Source: QYOJ01 sp043810345 (GTDB lineage Bacteria > Bacteroidota > Bacteroidia > Bacteroidales > FEN-979). From it: 17,954 nucleotides of DNA. Under the pieces are notes generated by a model. It was given only the letters and a program-made list of their open reading frames with translations, ran no database searches and was not told the DNA's origin. Below, piece after piece: positions 6,681 to 14,276 of this stretch. Position 1 is the first letter of the stretch. Each line of letters opens with the position of its first letter. A program made the position numbers and the translations under genes. The stretch spans positions 1 through 17,954 of the forward strand of contig JBDROF010000083.1 of assembly GCA_043810345.1 (NCBI GenBank), in the 5' to 3' direction.

Positions 6681-7619
6681 ATGATTAAAAAAAAGATTCT
6701 GGTTACCGGGGGAGCTGGCTTCCTCGGTTCTCACCTTTGTGAACGGCTGCTCTGTGAAGGAAATGAGGTGGTTTGCCTCGACAACTACTTTACCGGACAG
6801 AAACAGAATGTGGTTCATCTCCTGGAGAATCCTTTTTTTGAATTGATCCGGCATGATGTAACCATGCCTTTTTTTATTGAAGTAGATGAAATCTACAACC
6901 TGGCTTGTCCGGCCTCCCCGATCCACTACCAGTACAACCCGATCAAAACAGTGAAAACCTCGGTGATGGGGGCCGTCAACATGCTTGGACTGGCAAAACG
7001 GATCAAAGCCAGGGTGCTCCAGGCCTCTACCAGCGAAGTGTATGGCGATCCGGAGATACATCCGCAAACAGAGGATTACTGGGGGCATGTCAATCCGATT
7101 GGCCCACGTTCCTGTTATGATGAAGGGAAACGGGTAGCCGAAACACTCTTCGTGAACTATTATAAGCAAAATAAGGTGCGGATCAAGATCATCCGGATCT
7201 TCAATACTTACGGTCCCCGTATGCATCCCCATGACGGGAGGGTGGTTTCCAACTTCATAGTACAAGCGCTGAATGGAGAAGATATCACCATTTACGGTGA
7301 CGGTTCCCAGACACGGAGCTTCTGCTACGTAGACGACCTGGTGGATGGGATGATCCGTATGATGAATTCCCGCGAAGATCTCATTGGGCCGGTAAATATT
7401 GGCAACCCCGGTGAATTCACGATGCTGGAGCTGGCGGACCTGGTATTGAAACAAACCGGGTCCCGATCTAAAATCGTCTACTTACCCCTTCCTGCCGATG
7501 ATCCTACCCAACGGCAACCAACTATCGAACTTGCCAGAAAAGAGCTCGGCTGGGAACCCACCATCCCGTTGGAAGAGGGATTGAAAAAGACGATCGACTA
7601 TTTTAAATCCATCGTATAA
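6681..7619 (+). CDS. uxs: UDP-glucuronate decarboxylase (UDP-xylose synthase)
   Basis: Converts UDP-glucuronate to UDP-xylose through a 4-keto intermediate with bound NAD+. It is an extended short-chain dehydrogenase of 312 aa. The NAD motif is GGAGFLGSH (10-18); the catalytic residues are in the STSEVYGD segment (116-123) and Y146xxxK150 in SCYDEGKR. The stretches CPASPIHYQYNPIKT and DYWGHVNPIGPR are diagnostic for UXS as opposed to GalE or RmlB. It lies 7 bases after ugd and 11 before rmlD, so it is probably co-transcribed. Together with ugd it gives a two-step route from UDP-glucose to UDP-xylose. Confidence 0.95.
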   Translation: MIKKKILVTGGAGFLGSHLCERLLCEGNEVVCLDNYFTGQKQNVVHLLENPFFELIRHDVTMPFFIEVDEIYNLACPASPIHYQYNPIKTVKTSVMGAVNMLGLAKRIKARVLQASTSEVYGDPEIHPQTEDYWGHVNPIGPRSCYDEGKRVAETLFVNYYKQNKVRIKIIRIFNTYGPRMHPHDGRVVSNFIVQALNGEDITIYGDGSQTRSFCYVDDLVDGMIRMMNSREDLIGPVNIGNPGEFTMLELADLVLKQTGSRSKIVYLPLPADDPTQRQPTIELARKELGWEPTIPLEEGLKKTIDYFKSIV

Positions 7620-7630
7620 CTACCAATGCC

Positions 7631-8497
7631 ATGAAGATCCTGATTACTGGTTCGAAAGGTCAGATGGGAAGTGAATTCCAGGTAATCTCCAGAGGAGATT
7701 CCGCAAACCGGTATCTCTTTACTGACATCGACGAACTGGATATCACAGATCCAACAGCTGTTTCTGACATGATCCGAAAAGAGAAACCGGAGTTCATTGT
7801 CAATTGTGCCGGATATACCGCGGTTGACAACGCGGAACAGGAACCTGAGAAAGCCCTGCTGATCAATGGAACAGCGGTGGAGATAGTGGCCAAAGCTGCC
7901 AACGAAACCGAATCCATCCTCCTTCATATATCTACCGATTACGTGTTCGATGGAACCGCATGCATCCCATACCTGGAAGAAACCCCACCTCACCCCGTGT
8001 CAGCCTATGCCAAGAGTAAATTTGAGGGTGAACAGGCATTGATCAATCATGCAAACCGAGGAGTCATCATCCGGACCTCCTGGCTTTATTCTCCATACGG
8101 TCAGAACTTTGTCAAGACCATTCTGAAATACGGACAGGAACGGGAGAACCTAAATGTAATCTTCGATCAGATCGGGACCCCCACCTATGCACGGGATCTC
8201 TGCAGAACCATTCAGGATATTCTTCCCTCACTGAGCGAACATTGGGGCGTGGAGCTGTTTCATTACTCCAATGAAGGAGTCGCATCCTGGTACGACTTTG
8301 CCAAAGCCATCGCAGAACTGGCCGGAATGAACTGTCAGATCCTCCCGATTGAATCAAAGGACTACCTGCAGCTGGCTCCACGACCCTTTTATAGTGTGTT
8401 GAATAAAGCAAAGATCAAAGCCCGGTTTGGCATCTCAATTCCTTATTGGCGGGATAGTCTGCTGGATTGCATCCTGAGGTTAAAAGAAGGAGAGTGA
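7631..8497 (+). CDS. rfbD: dTDP-4-dehydrorhamnose reductase
   Basis: Last step of dTDP-L-rhamnose synthesis. It has 288 aa and is an RmlD-type reductase. The cofactor motif is GSKGQMG (7-13); STDYVFDG lies at 101-108 and the catalytic Y126xxxK130 at YAKSK. The C-terminal substrate-binding part includes RPFYSVLNKAKI, matching the family's RPxxSxLxxxK. The other rhamnose genes (rmlA, rmlB, rmlC) are not in the window, so they must lie elsewhere or the substrate differs. Its TGA stop is also the first bases of an 8-mer array (8495-8534). Confidence 0.93.
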   Translation: MKILITGSKGQMGSEFQVISRGDSANRYLFTDIDELDITDPTAVSDMIRKEKPEFIVNCAGYTAVDNAEQEPEKALLINGTAVEIVAKAANETESILLHISTDYVFDGTACIPYLEETPPHPVSAYAKSKFEGEQALINHANRGVIIRTSWLYSPYGQNFVKTILKYGQERENLNVIFDQIGTPTYARDLCRTIQDILPSLSEHWGVELFHYSNEGVASWYDFAKAIAELAGMNCQILPIESKDYLQLAPRPFYSVLNKAKIKARFGISIPYWRDSLLDCILRLKEGE

Positions 8498-8534
8498 TGG
8501 GGTGATGAGGTGATGAGGTGATGAGTTCATGAGG
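8495..8534. repeat. 8-mer array (TGATGAGG)x5 overlapping the rmlD stop
   Basis: Units TGATGGGG, TGATGAGG, TGATGAGG, TGATGAGT, TCATGAGG, contiguous. The first three bases are the rmlD stop codon, so the array begins exactly at the end of the gene. Confidence 0.9.
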
Positions 8535-8550
8535 TATAATTGAGTAAATT

Positions 8551-8606
8551 GCGGACTGCAGACTGCAGACTGCGGACTGCGGACTGCAGACTGCAGACTG
8601 CAGACT
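8551..8606. repeat. 7-mer array (GCRGACT)x8
   Basis: Eight exact 7-base units alternating between GCGGACT (units 1, 4, 5) and GCAGACT (the rest). It fills the gap between rmlD and the mutase gene and has the same unit as the two arrays inside dnaE. The pattern of A/G variants suggests block duplication. Confidence 0.97.
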
Positions 8607-8624
8607 GTTAATAGGTAACATGGT

Positions 8625-10364
8625 ATGGAACAACTAGATCAAAACGTTCTAAATCGTGCACAGGCTTGGTTGGATGGAAATTTTGATGAGAAAACCAAAG
8701 CAGAGGTAAAACAATTTCTTGAAGGTGATCCGGCCGGATTGACAGATGCCTTTTACCGCGACCTGGAATTTGGAACCGGCGGCTTGCGTGGGATCATGGG
8801 TGTTGGGACAAACCGGATGAATAAATATACGGTGGGCATGGCCTCGCAAGGGTTGGCAAATTACCTCAAAAAGATGTTTCCGGATGTGGCTCCAATCAGC
8901 ATGGCTATCTCCCATGACAGCCGGAATAACAGTCGGTATTTCGCTCAGATTACTGCAGAAGTGCTGGCAGCAAATGGATTCAAGGTATACCTTTTTGAAG
9001 AGCTCCGTCCCACTCCGGAGCTCTCTTTCGCTATCCGCTACCTTGGATGTCAGAGTGGAATCATGCTGACAGCATCGCACAATCCCAAGGAGTATAACGG
9101 ATACAAAGCATACTGGGATGACGGTGCCCAAATGATTTCCCCGCATGATAAGAATGTGATCAAAGAGGTTCAAAAAATCACTTCGATCGACCAGGTAAAA
9201 TGGTATGGTAATCCGGAACTGATCCTTTCCATCGGAAACGAAATTGACGAAGCCTATCTCGGACAAATTCTCACACTCCGGCTTTCACCAGAAGCCATTT
9301 CCCGCCAAAAAAATCTGAAGATTGTCTATACCCCCTTGCATGGCGCCGGCCGGACGATGATTCCCGAGATCCTCAGGAGATTTGGCTTCACCCACGTGAT
9401 CGTGGTAGAGGAACAGGCAACTGCCGACGGCAATTTCCCTACTGTCCACTCTCCCAATCCGGAAGAGCATGATGCCCTGACCATGGCCATCCAACGAGCT
9501 GAAATTGAAAATGCCAACCTGGTGATGGCCACAGATCCGGATGCCGACCGGGTAGGGATAGCTATTAAAAACCCTTCCGGCGAATTCATTTTACTGAATG
9601 GCAATCAAACGGCCTCGTTGCTGTTTTACTACATTCTGAACCGCTGGAAAGAACTCGGCCGCTTTTCAGGGAAAGAGTTTATTATAAAGACCATTGTTAC
9701 CACGGAACTGCTGCGTGATATCGCACATTCATTCAACCTGGAATACTTTGATGTGCTTACAGGCTTTAAATATATTGCTGATGTCATCAAACAACAGGAA
9801 GGGTTGAAAACGTTTATTGTTGGAGGGGAGGAGAGTTACGGTTATCTGGTGGGTGATTTCGTCAGGGATAAAGACGCCGTAAGTGCCTGCGCCATGATCG
9901 CGGAAACTGCAGCCTGGGTAGCTGACCAGGGAAAAACGTTGTTTGACCTCCTCCTAGAGATATACATGAACTACTCCTTCTACAAAGAGAGGTTGCTTTC
10001 TGTAACAAAGAAAGGAAAAGCCGGTGCCGATGAAATCAAGCAAATGATGGTCAATTACAGGAATCATCCAATGAAATCCATCAACAATATCAAGGTCACA
10101 TCCATTAAAGATTACCTGATGCAGGAGGAGAAAAACCTTAAAACAGGCGCCACTGCCCCTATCCATCTTCCCTCATCCAATGTGCTCCAGTTCATTTTGG
10201 AAGATGGAAGTGTGATCAGCGTCCGTCCTTCCGGAACAGAACCCAAAATCAAATACTATTTCGGGGTGAGAGAACCTCTCCTGGAGAAAGGTGATTTCGA
10301 ACGAATTAACAGCTATCTGGATGACAAGATTGAGGGGATCATCCGTGCCATGAAGCTGAGATAG
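8625..10364 (+). CDS. Phospho-sugar mutase (phosphoglucomutase/phosphomannomutase, PgcA type)
   Basis: Interconverts hexose 1- and 6-phosphates, feeding UDP-glucose and dTDP-sugar synthesis used by the genes upstream. At 579 aa it has the length of the long alpha-D-phosphohexomutases of Bacillus PgcA type. All four domain motifs are present: active-site S151 in TASHNPKEYNGYK, metal loop DPDADR (304-309), sugar-binding GGEESYG (400-406) and phosphate-binding RPSGTEPK (534-541). It starts 18 bases after the 7-mer array; an ATG at 8620 is out of frame. Substrate choice between glucose and mannose cannot be read from the motifs. Confidence 0.95.
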   Translation: MEQLDQNVLNRAQAWLDGNFDEKTKAEVKQFLEGDPAGLTDAFYRDLEFGTGGLRGIMGVGTNRMNKYTVGMASQGLANYLKKMFPDVAPISMAISHDSRNNSRYFAQITAEVLAANGFKVYLFEELRPTPELSFAIRYLGCQSGIMLTASHNPKEYNGYKAYWDDGAQMISPHDKNVIKEVQKITSIDQVKWYGNPELILSIGNEIDEAYLGQILTLRLSPEAISRQKNLKIVYTPLHGAGRTMIPEILRRFGFTHVIVVEEQATADGNFPTVHSPNPEEHDALTMAIQRAEIENANLVMATDPDADRVGIAIKNPSGEFILLNGNQTASLLFYYILNRWKELGRFSGKEFIIKTIVTTELLRDIAHSFNLEYFDVLTGFKYIADVIKQQEGLKTFIVGGEESYGYLVGDFVRDKDAVSACAMIAETAAWVADQGKTLFDLLLEIYMNYSFYKERLLSVTKKGKAGADEIKQMMVNYRNHPMKSINNIKVTSIKDYLMQEEKNLKTGATAPIHLPSSNVLQFILEDGSVISVRPSGTEPKIKYYFGVREPLLEKGDFERINSYLDDKIEGIIRAMKLR

Positions 10365-10370
10365 ATCATG

Positions 10371-10378
10371 TATCTTTG
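10371..10378 (+). promoter_or_regulatory. Probable -7 box of the DUF5063 gene
   Basis: TATCTTTG matches TAnnTTTG, 7 bases after the mutase stop and 16 before the next ATG. No convincing -33 box is seen. Confidence 0.4.
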
Positions 10379-10394
10379 TTCAAACCCTTGACTC

Positions 10395-10961
10395 ATGAAA
10401 AGCGATCCTGCAGGTAGAGAAGCAGTAGTAAAATCCAGGCAGGTAGTGGAGATGCTGACAGTAGCCAACGATTTCACCCTCTTTATCGAGAAAGCAGAAG
10501 AGTATACACGCGAGCAGATCCTGATTTACCTGCAGCGCGTGTTTCCCGTCATCTATCTCAAAGCTTCCCTGTTACCAGAAATCAAGGTGACCGATGAAGA
10601 TGCGATTGAACATTACGTGACCGAGGAGCAATGGGAAACGATATTTAACTCCGTCAGGCAGAAACTGGGCGAGGAGGATCTCTACCATTTCATAGATTTA
10701 CATGAGAAAACACAGCAAGATGCTCTCCGGGCAAGCATCTCAGAGAATACCGCCGACATCTACCAGGATCTTAAGGATTTTTTGCTCCTCATTCAGAAAC
10801 CCCAACTTACCTTCCGGGAGAATGCTGTCAGAGAGTGTCGTGATCTGTTTCAAACACATTTTGGCTACCGGCTTGTGAATTGCCATACCGCCATTCACTA
10901 CCTTCTTTTCCAGGAAGGAAATTTCGGCGGAGTTGCGACCGATTGTCTTGATATTCTCTGA
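10395..10961 (+). CDS. DUF5063 domain-containing protein
   Basis: Uncharacterised cytoplasmic protein of 188 aa, mostly helical, without signal peptide or membrane segment. It resembles Bacteroidota DUF5063 proteins: an N-terminal VVEMLTVANDFTLFIEKAE, the stretch QRVFPVIYLKASLLPE, then DIYQDLKDFLLLIQKPQ and a C-terminal ECRDLFQTHFGYRLVNCH. No catalytic motif is evident. It has its own -7 box just after the mutase gene, and an Hpt gene with a separate promoter follows, so it may be monocistronic. The family call is from memory of the sequence pattern; function unknown. Confidence 0.75.
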   Translation: MKSDPAGREAVVKSRQVVEMLTVANDFTLFIEKAEEYTREQILIYLQRVFPVIYLKASLLPEIKVTDEDAIEHYVTEEQWETIFNSVRQKLGEEDLYHFIDLHEKTQQDALRASISENTADIYQDLKDFLLLIQKPQLTFRENAVRECRDLFQTHFGYRLVNCHTAIHYLLFQEGNFGGVATDCLDIL

Positions 10962-10975
10962 AATTATTATATTTG
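10948..10975 (+). promoter_or_regulatory. Bacteroidota-type promoter of the Hpt gene
   Basis: TTG at 10948-10950, a 17-base spacer, then TATATTTG at 10968-10975. The -33 box lies inside the end of the DUF5063 gene. The leader would be about 17 bases. Confidence 0.6.
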
Positions 10976-10994
10976 CATCTTCAAAGCCGAGACA

Positions 10995-11336
10995 ATGATC
11001 GATCGCGAAAAATTCAAAGAGAACTTTATTTACCTTGATAAAGAGGTTGTTATAGAGATCATTGATATTTTTTTAAGTGAATACGCTGAACGTCTTACGG
11101 CAATTCAGAAAAACATTATTGAACAGAATTTTAAAGGATTAAAATTCAACGCACATAGTTTGAAAGGAGTGATCGCCAATTTCATGGACCCGTTATGCAT
11201 CGAACTTTCCCGCAGACTGGATGAGCAAGCCAAAGATGAAAAAAGTAACGGGCTTCAGGAATTATTTGATAACCTGAAAAGGGAAACAGAGTCTCTTGTT
11301 AAGGAGTTACGGGAAATAAAAGAAGATTTTACCTGA
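10995..11336 (+). CDS. Hpt (histidine phosphotransfer) domain protein
   Basis: Single-domain phosphotransfer protein of 113 aa, carrying phosphate between a hybrid sensor kinase and a response regulator. The phosphorylatable histidine is H54 in NAHSLKGVIANF, the Hpt consensus. The rest is an amphipathic helical bundle. No kinase or regulator gene is adjacent, so the partners are unknown and this is an orphan Hpt. It has its own promoter. Its 3' end overlaps the convergent TPR gene by 8 bases, leaving no room for a terminator between them. Confidence 0.85.
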   Translation: MIDREKFKENFIYLDKEVVIEIIDIFLSEYAERLTAIQKNIIEQNFKGLKFNAHSLKGVIANFMDPLCIELSRRLDEQAKDEKSNGLQELFDNLKRETESLVKELREIKEDFT

Positions 11337-12354
11337 AATATCCTGCTTGATCCAACCGGTTTAAACCCTCTATCGCACGTGGATTGTTCACATCCAGCTT
11401 CAACGTAGTCTTGTAGTCATTGTAAGCCAGATCAGGCTGCTCATTCAATTCATACGCATATCCCCTGTTAAAAAACGCATCTGCATAACCCGAATCGATA
11501 CGGATTGCCTCTGTAAAGGCCTCTATCGCCTTTGGAAAGTCAGTAAGGTGCACCAGGTAGATGTATCCCTTGTTATATGAAGCATTGCGAAAGCGGGGTG
11601 CAGTGCTACATAACCTTTGATAGGTTTGCAGCGCTTTTTCAAACTGTTCTGTATTCTGATAATACATTCCGAGTAAATACTGGGCCTCTTTATTATCAGG
11701 CCTGACACGAAGTGCATTGGTCAGATACCCTTCAGCCAGGGGATCTTTCCGGAGAGAAAATAGTTCTCCAAGCTGCATATAAGCATCGTAGTATTGCTGA
11801 TCCTGATCAACCGCTTTCATCAGGTCTCCGACAGCCCTGGCGGTGTCACCGGTTTCGAGGCTGGCAATGGCACGGAGGAAGTAAGCCTGTGGATTGTACT
11901 CATCCCGGGTGATCAGTTCATTGATTACCCGGTGGGTTGCAGCATAGTTGTGCAAAATAAGGTATAGTTTAGCCAGTTTTAGCCGGGCTTCCTGGTCGTT
12001 TGGATTCAAGGCAGAAGCCCGGTTCAGGGCTGTCATGCAGTTGTCAGTCTGCCCCATCAGCAACTGAATATCTGAGAGGGTAAGATAATATTCCGGATTC
12101 TTATCATTCAGTGAGATCGCTCTGTTGATATCTTTCAACGCCTTGTCAAACTCCCGTTCCAGTAAAAAAAGTTGCGCACGTTTATTGTACAGATCAGGAT
12201 TCTGGTCATTCTCAGAAATAGCTTTGTTCAGCTCAGTCAGGTAGAGCTGCGCAGAATCTGCAGAGGAGCGATCATCTGAAGTAGGTTGTGCCGGGCCACA
12301 TCCGGAGAATAGCACGGCCAGCAACAGAACAACACTTAAAAAACCGTTTCGCAT
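11329..12354 (-). CDS. TPR-repeat lipoprotein
   Basis: Tetratricopeptide-repeat protein of 341 aa, probably anchored to a membrane facing the periplasm. The N-terminus is a lipoprotein signal peptide with lipobox LFSGC (lipidated C19). From about residue 50 to the end there are roughly eight TPR units, recognisable by repeats such as NPDLYNKRAQLFLLEREFDKA and ADAFFNRGYAYELNEQPDLA. TPRs bind other proteins; the partner is unknown. It starts 7 bases after the recA stop and so is probably co-transcribed with recA, a pairing whose meaning is unclear. The start ATG at 12354 is fixed by the signal peptide. Confidence 0.9.
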   Translation of the reverse strand: MRNGFLSVVLLLAVLFSGCGPAQPTSDDRSSADSAQLYLTELNKAISENDQNPDLYNKRAQLFLLEREFDKALKDINRAISLNDKNPEYYLTLSDIQLLMGQTDNCMTALNRASALNPNDQEARLKLAKLYLILHNYAATHRVINELITRDEYNPQAYFLRAIASLETGDTARAVGDLMKAVDQDQQYYDAYMQLGELFSLRKDPLAEGYLTNALRVRPDNKEAQYLLGMYYQNTEQFEKALQTYQRLCSTAPRFRNASYNKGYIYLVHLTDFPKAIEAFTEAIRIDSGYADAFFNRGYAYELNEQPDLAYNDYKTTLKLDVNNPRAIEGLNRLDQAGYFR

Positions 12355-12361
12355 ACTAAAC

Positions 12362-13366
12362 CTACTTTTTCAGAGCATCCATGATCTTGCCTTCCAGTTC
12401 ATCGGCCAGTTCAGGATTATCTGTCAGGATCTTCTTAACCGCATCTCTCCCCTGCCCCAATTTTGTGTCCCCGTAGCTGAACCAGGAACCACTCTTTTTG
12501 ATGATGTTCAGGTCTGTGGCCAGGTCAAGGATCTCAAAGGTGCGAGAGATGCCTTCCCCGAAAATAATATCAAATTCAGCTTTCCGGAAAGGCGGAGCTA
12601 CTTTGTTTTTCACCACCTTGACCTTCACCCGGTTACCAATCGCTTCATCCCCCTCCTTGATCTGCGACTGCCGGCGGATATCAAGTCTGACCGAGGAATA
12701 GAACTTCAGGGCATTCCCGCCGGTAGTGGTTTCGGGATTGCCAAACATGATCCCGATCTTCTCTCTGAGCTGGTTAATAAAAATACAACAGGTAGCGGTT
12801 TTGGAAATGGTGGAGGTCAATTTTCTCAGCGCCTGAGACATCAACCTGGCCTGCAGTCCCATTTTAGAGTCGCCCATCTCTCCTTCGATCTCGCTCTTTG
12901 GTGTCAGGGCCGCTACAGAGTCAATGACAATGATATCGATCGCACCGGAACGGATCAGGTTCTCGGTAATCTCCAGCGCCTGCTCCCCATTATCCGGTTG
13001 TGAAATCAGCAGGTTCTCCACATCCACACCCAGCTTTTGAGCATAGAAGCGGTCAAATGCATGTTCGGCATCAATGAATGCGGCAATGCCGCCATTTTTC
13101 TGGGCTTCAGCAATAGCATGAAGCGCCAGGGTGGTTTTCCCTGACGATTCCGGACCATAGATCTCAGTGACCCTCCCCCGGGGAAGTCCGCCAACACCAA
13201 GGGCTGCATCCAGTCCGATGGAGCCTGTTTTAATAAAATCCACCTGTACCACCGCTGAGTCTCCCAACCTCATGACCGTACCTCTGCCATAGTTCTTCTC
13301 CAGCTTATCCAGCGTTAGTTGTAGCGCTTTCAGCTTCTCTTTGTTTTCTTCAGGATCTTGTGCCAT
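12362..13366 (-). CDS. recA: Recombinase RecA
   Basis: ATP-dependent strand-exchange protein and co-protease that triggers autocleavage of LexA-type repressors such as the S24 protein in this window. It has 334 aa. Walker A is GPESSGKTT (71-79); the Walker B segment is IDIIVIDSVAALTPKSE, followed by loop L1 (EGEMGDSKMG) and L2 (GIMFGNPETTTGGNALKF). The C-terminus ends shortly after the last helix (DALKK), without the long acidic tail of E. coli RecA. The start follows AGGAG-like purine-rich sequence in the leader. Upstream is a 28-base element shared with the dinB operon. The TPR lipoprotein gene follows after 7 bases. Confidence 0.98.
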   Translation of the reverse strand: MAQDPEENKEKLKALQLTLDKLEKNYGRGTVMRLGDSAVVQVDFIKTGSIGLDAALGVGGLPRGRVTEIYGPESSGKTTLALHAIAEAQKNGGIAAFIDAEHAFDRFYAQKLGVDVENLLISQPDNGEQALEITENLIRSGAIDIIVIDSVAALTPKSEIEGEMGDSKMGLQARLMSQALRKLTSTISKTATCCIFINQLREKIGIMFGNPETTTGGNALKFYSSVRLDIRRQSQIKEGDEAIGNRVKVKVVKNKVAPPFRKAEFDIIFGEGISRTFEILDLATDLNIIKKSGSWFSYGDTKLGQGRDAVKKILTDNPELADELEGKIMDALKK

Positions 13367-13397
13367 TTTTTTCTCCTTTTTTGATTTTCTTCTCTAT

Positions 13398-13425
13398 ATC
13401 CGGAAAGAGGTCAAAAGGTTATACA
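13398..13425 (-). promoter_or_regulatory. Shared upstream element, copy at recA
   Basis: Minus strand TGTATAACCTTTTG (13425-13412), nine bases, then CGGAT (13402-13398). It is identical in the 14-mer, spacing and CGGAT to 4265-4238. It begins 45 bases upstream of the recA ATG, in a 160-base gap between nth and recA that otherwise holds AT-rich sequence. Confidence 0.5.
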
Positions 13426-13526
13426 TATTTTTCAATTAAATTTTTGTGCAATGCTCGATTTCGAATTCAAAATTAAAAAATTCTTATGGGGGGCTAAGAT
13501 TTCCAGGGAAGGAGTTATCAACAACT

Positions 13527-14168
13527 TCAAGCATGTTGTTTCTGATAAAAGCGACAAAAAGGTGCAAGTCCGCATACGTCGCACTTTGGTTTCCTGGACA
13601 TGCATATATAGCGTCCATGCAGGATTAACCAATGATGCGCGAGCGGGATCAACGCTTCAGGAATGTATTTGATTAACTGCATCTCGGTCTGAAATGGGTT
13701 TTTTGCACCGGTGGTCAATCCGATCCGTGCAGATACACGGTGAACATGTGTATCCACTGCCATGGTAGGCTTGTTAAACAACACGGCAGCGAGTACATTG
13801 GCTGTTTTCCGCCCAACACCCGGTAACCTCTGCAACTCCGAGACCTCCGAAGGCATCACACCGTTGAATTCAATCAATAACGTGTTGGCCATACCGATGA
13901 GGTTTTTGGTCTTGCTGTTGGGATAGGTACAGCTTTTGATCCGTTCAAAGACCTCCTCCGGATGCGCTTCAGCCAAGGAGGCAACTGTTGGAAACTGTTG
14001 AAAAAAAGCGGGGGTGATCAGGTTAACCCGTTTATCGGTACACTGCGCCGAGAGGATCACCGCTACGATCAGCTGATAGGGATCAGTGTAGTGCAATTCT
14101 GTTTCCGCCTCCGGAAAGCGCTCCTGAAAATACCGGATAACCTCCTCAAAACGCTCTTTTTTCGTCAT
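13527..14168 (-). CDS. nth: Endonuclease III (DNA glycosylase/AP lyase)
   Basis: Base-excision repair enzyme removing oxidised pyrimidines and cleaving the abasic site. It has 213 aa, the usual length. The helix-hairpin-helix LPGVGRKTANVL carries catalytic K121, and D139 is in AVDTHVHRV. The [4Fe-4S] cluster ligands C189, C196, C199 and C205 show the expected C-X6-C-X2-C-X5-C spacing. The gene is upstream of recA in the same direction with a 160-base gap, and divergent from the flavoprotein gene. With recA, dinB and dnaE it gives the window a DNA-repair theme. Confidence 0.96.
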   Translation of the reverse strand: MTKKERFEEVIRYFQERFPEAETELHYTDPYQLIVAVILSAQCTDKRVNLITPAFFQQFPTVASLAEAHPEEVFERIKSCTYPNSKTKNLIGMANTLLIEFNGVMPSEVSELQRLPGVGRKTANVLAAVLFNKPTMAVDTHVHRVSARIGLTTGAKNPFQTEMQLIKYIPEALIPLAHHWLILHGRYICMSRKPKCDVCGLAPFCRFYQKQHA

Positions 14169-14220
14169 GTAACAAGTTTCGCTAAAAATACAGATTTTTT
14201 ACAAGTGGTGCCATGGTGAC

Positions 14221-14252
14221 TTGATGTCTTGGTCACTTGGCCACTTGGCCAA
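14221..14252. repeat. 8-mer array (TTGGCCAC)x4
   Basis: Units TTGATGTC, TTGGTCAC, TTGGCCAC, TTGGCCAA, contiguous; the preceding CATGGTGAC is a possible degenerate fifth unit. It lies just upstream of the flavoprotein promoter. Confidence 0.75.
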
Positions 14253-14262
14253 CTGAACTTCG

Positions 14263-14270
14263 TATCTTTG
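14263..14270 (+). promoter_or_regulatory. -7 box of the flavoprotein gene, giving a nearly leaderless transcript
   Basis: TATCTTTG fits TAnnTTTG and ends only 6 bases before ATG 14277. Transcription would begin within about 4 bases of the start codon. TTG at 14245 and 14237 (in the array) are possible -33 boxes at 15 or 23 bases spacing, neither ideal. Confidence 0.5.
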
Positions 14271-14276
14271 CCATTA

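Noticed and set aside
6663..7454. Minus-strand reading frame of 263 codons
   Set aside because: Antisense to the UDP-glucuronate decarboxylase gene, with no domain similarity.
14229..14276. Longer N-terminus for the flavoprotein
   Set aside because: It would start in the 8-mer array and upstream of the -7 box. The FAD motif position favours ATG 14277.
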